A DNA stretch of 64,000 nucleotides from contig NZ_AUHU01000016.1 of the NCBI RefSeq assembly GCF_000423345.1, positions 7,501 through 71,500 on the forward strand, given 5' to 3'. Both the position numbers and the translations under genes were made by a program. Below the pieces are notes generated by a model. The model was not told the origin of the DNA, made no database searches, and saw only the letters and a program-made list of their open reading frames with translations. This document shows positions 63,650 through 64,000 of this stretch, one piece after another (within the stretch, counting starts at the first letter, position 1; every line of letters starts with the position of its first letter). The DNA is from Marinimicrobium agarilyticum DSM 16975. Lineage in GTDB: Bacteria > Pseudomonadota > Gammaproteobacteria > Pseudomonadales > Cellvibrionaceae.

Positions 63650-64000
63650 CTAGGGAAGGCGTTCCGGCACCGCTCCATCAATCTCTACCTCATACCGCAG
63701 ACCGATCGACTCCGGGCTGGATTCGGTACTTTCAAACGCGTTGTACTGGTACACCGAGAGCGGAGTATTTGCCACGACGAGGCTTACCTCTTCGTTGTCG
63801 GCCACTGTGGTGCTACCTGCGCCATTAATCAGGTCCACGTAGCGCACGCTGCCGGAGCTGGTGTTGCGGATACTGAGGGTGGCAGTGAAATCGCTGTCGC
63901 TCAGCCCGTTACCCAAGTTCGTTACCTGAACATCCACCTGGCCGTTTCCGGTCACATTGAGCGGCGTGATGTTCGCGCCGGCATAGGCGGGCTCGCGGTC
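63650..64000 (-). CDS. C-terminal part of an extracellular beta-sandwich protein (cut by window edge)
   Basis: The frame is open from the right edge to a TAG at 63650, at least 116 residues. The translated part (VDVQVTNLGNGLSDSDFTAT, LSIRNTSSGSVRYVDLING, NEEVSLVVANTPLSVYQYNA, ESIGLRYEVEIDG) has alternating strands and many Ser, Thr, Asn and Asp, like CARDB/Ig-type modules of secreted enzymes or adhesins. No catalytic residues visible. The start lies outside the window. Confidence 0.65.
   Translation of the reverse strand, partial: DREPAYAGANITPLNVTGNGQVDVQVTNLGNGLSDSDFTATLSIRNTSSGSVRYVDLINGAGSTTVADNEEVSLVVANTPLSVYQYNAFESTESSPESIGLRYEVEIDGAVPERLP

Overview
The window is a GC-rich chromosomal segment of a Gram-negative gammaproteobacterium. 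The gene order M23 peptidase / anmK / erpA / bactofilin / argC, together with TonB-dependent uptake, secreted GH51 arabinofuranosidase, GH65 phosphorylase and a Shewanella-type GlcNAc pathway, suggests a polysaccharide-degrading marine or soil lineage such as the Cellvibrionales (Marinimicrobium/Cellvibrio-like). That placement is inference from gene content. Nearly all of it is ordinary, tightly packed chromosome; the exception is the last 5 kb.

Layout. 0.2-5.5 kb: cell-wall and Fe-S genes (M23 peptidase, anmK; opposing argC / DUF6776 / bactofilin / erpA). 5.6-11.5 kb: ClC channel, hemJ, a divergent thiD, thiE, hemL and a Pal-like lipoprotein ending in a clear terminator. 11.5-19.9 kb: an alpha-glucoside (maltose-type) locus. 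It has a LacI regulator and MFS transporter on the minus strand, and a GH65 phosphorylase, beta-phosphoglucomutase and TonB receptor on the plus strand. Two identical 16-bp palindromes, one before GH65 and one before the receptor, are the probable LacI operators. 19.9-27.5 kb: lipoproteins and a beta-propeller lipoprotein facing a MipA / DUF3019 / OmpR-type response regulator / histidine kinase operon. Their shared intergenic region carries 10-bp-phased repeats, and the same repeat recurs before the arabinofuranosidase gene. 27.6-38.3 kb: an N-acetylglucosamine regulon (nagR, nagB-II, nagA; nagX, nagP, nagK) with two NagR-type palindromes, split by a DUF5666 / DUF6502 / DUF4382 module that has its own repeated promoter motif. 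38.3-46 kb: a DUF3014 protein, tRNA-Ile2(CAU), and a TetR-controlled RND efflux system. 46-59 kb: a YejM-like membrane sulfatase-fold protein, glutathione-dependent formaldehyde oxidation (frmA, fghA), a Sfp-type phosphopantetheinyl transferase, GH51, DUF6445, DUF1499, a class II-type deacetylase facing a Pat-type acetyltransferase, and DUF6231.

59-63.6 kb is a compositionally different, more AT-rich island. It holds one unrecognised 391-residue protein followed by three intact and one decayed copy of a second unrecognised family (about 290 residues). One large unique protein plus a tandem, diverging, partly broken family resembles effector/immunity or toxin/antidote loci. This is the best candidate for an undescribed system in the window. 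The right edge cuts through a minus-strand gene for an extracellular-looking beta-sandwich protein.
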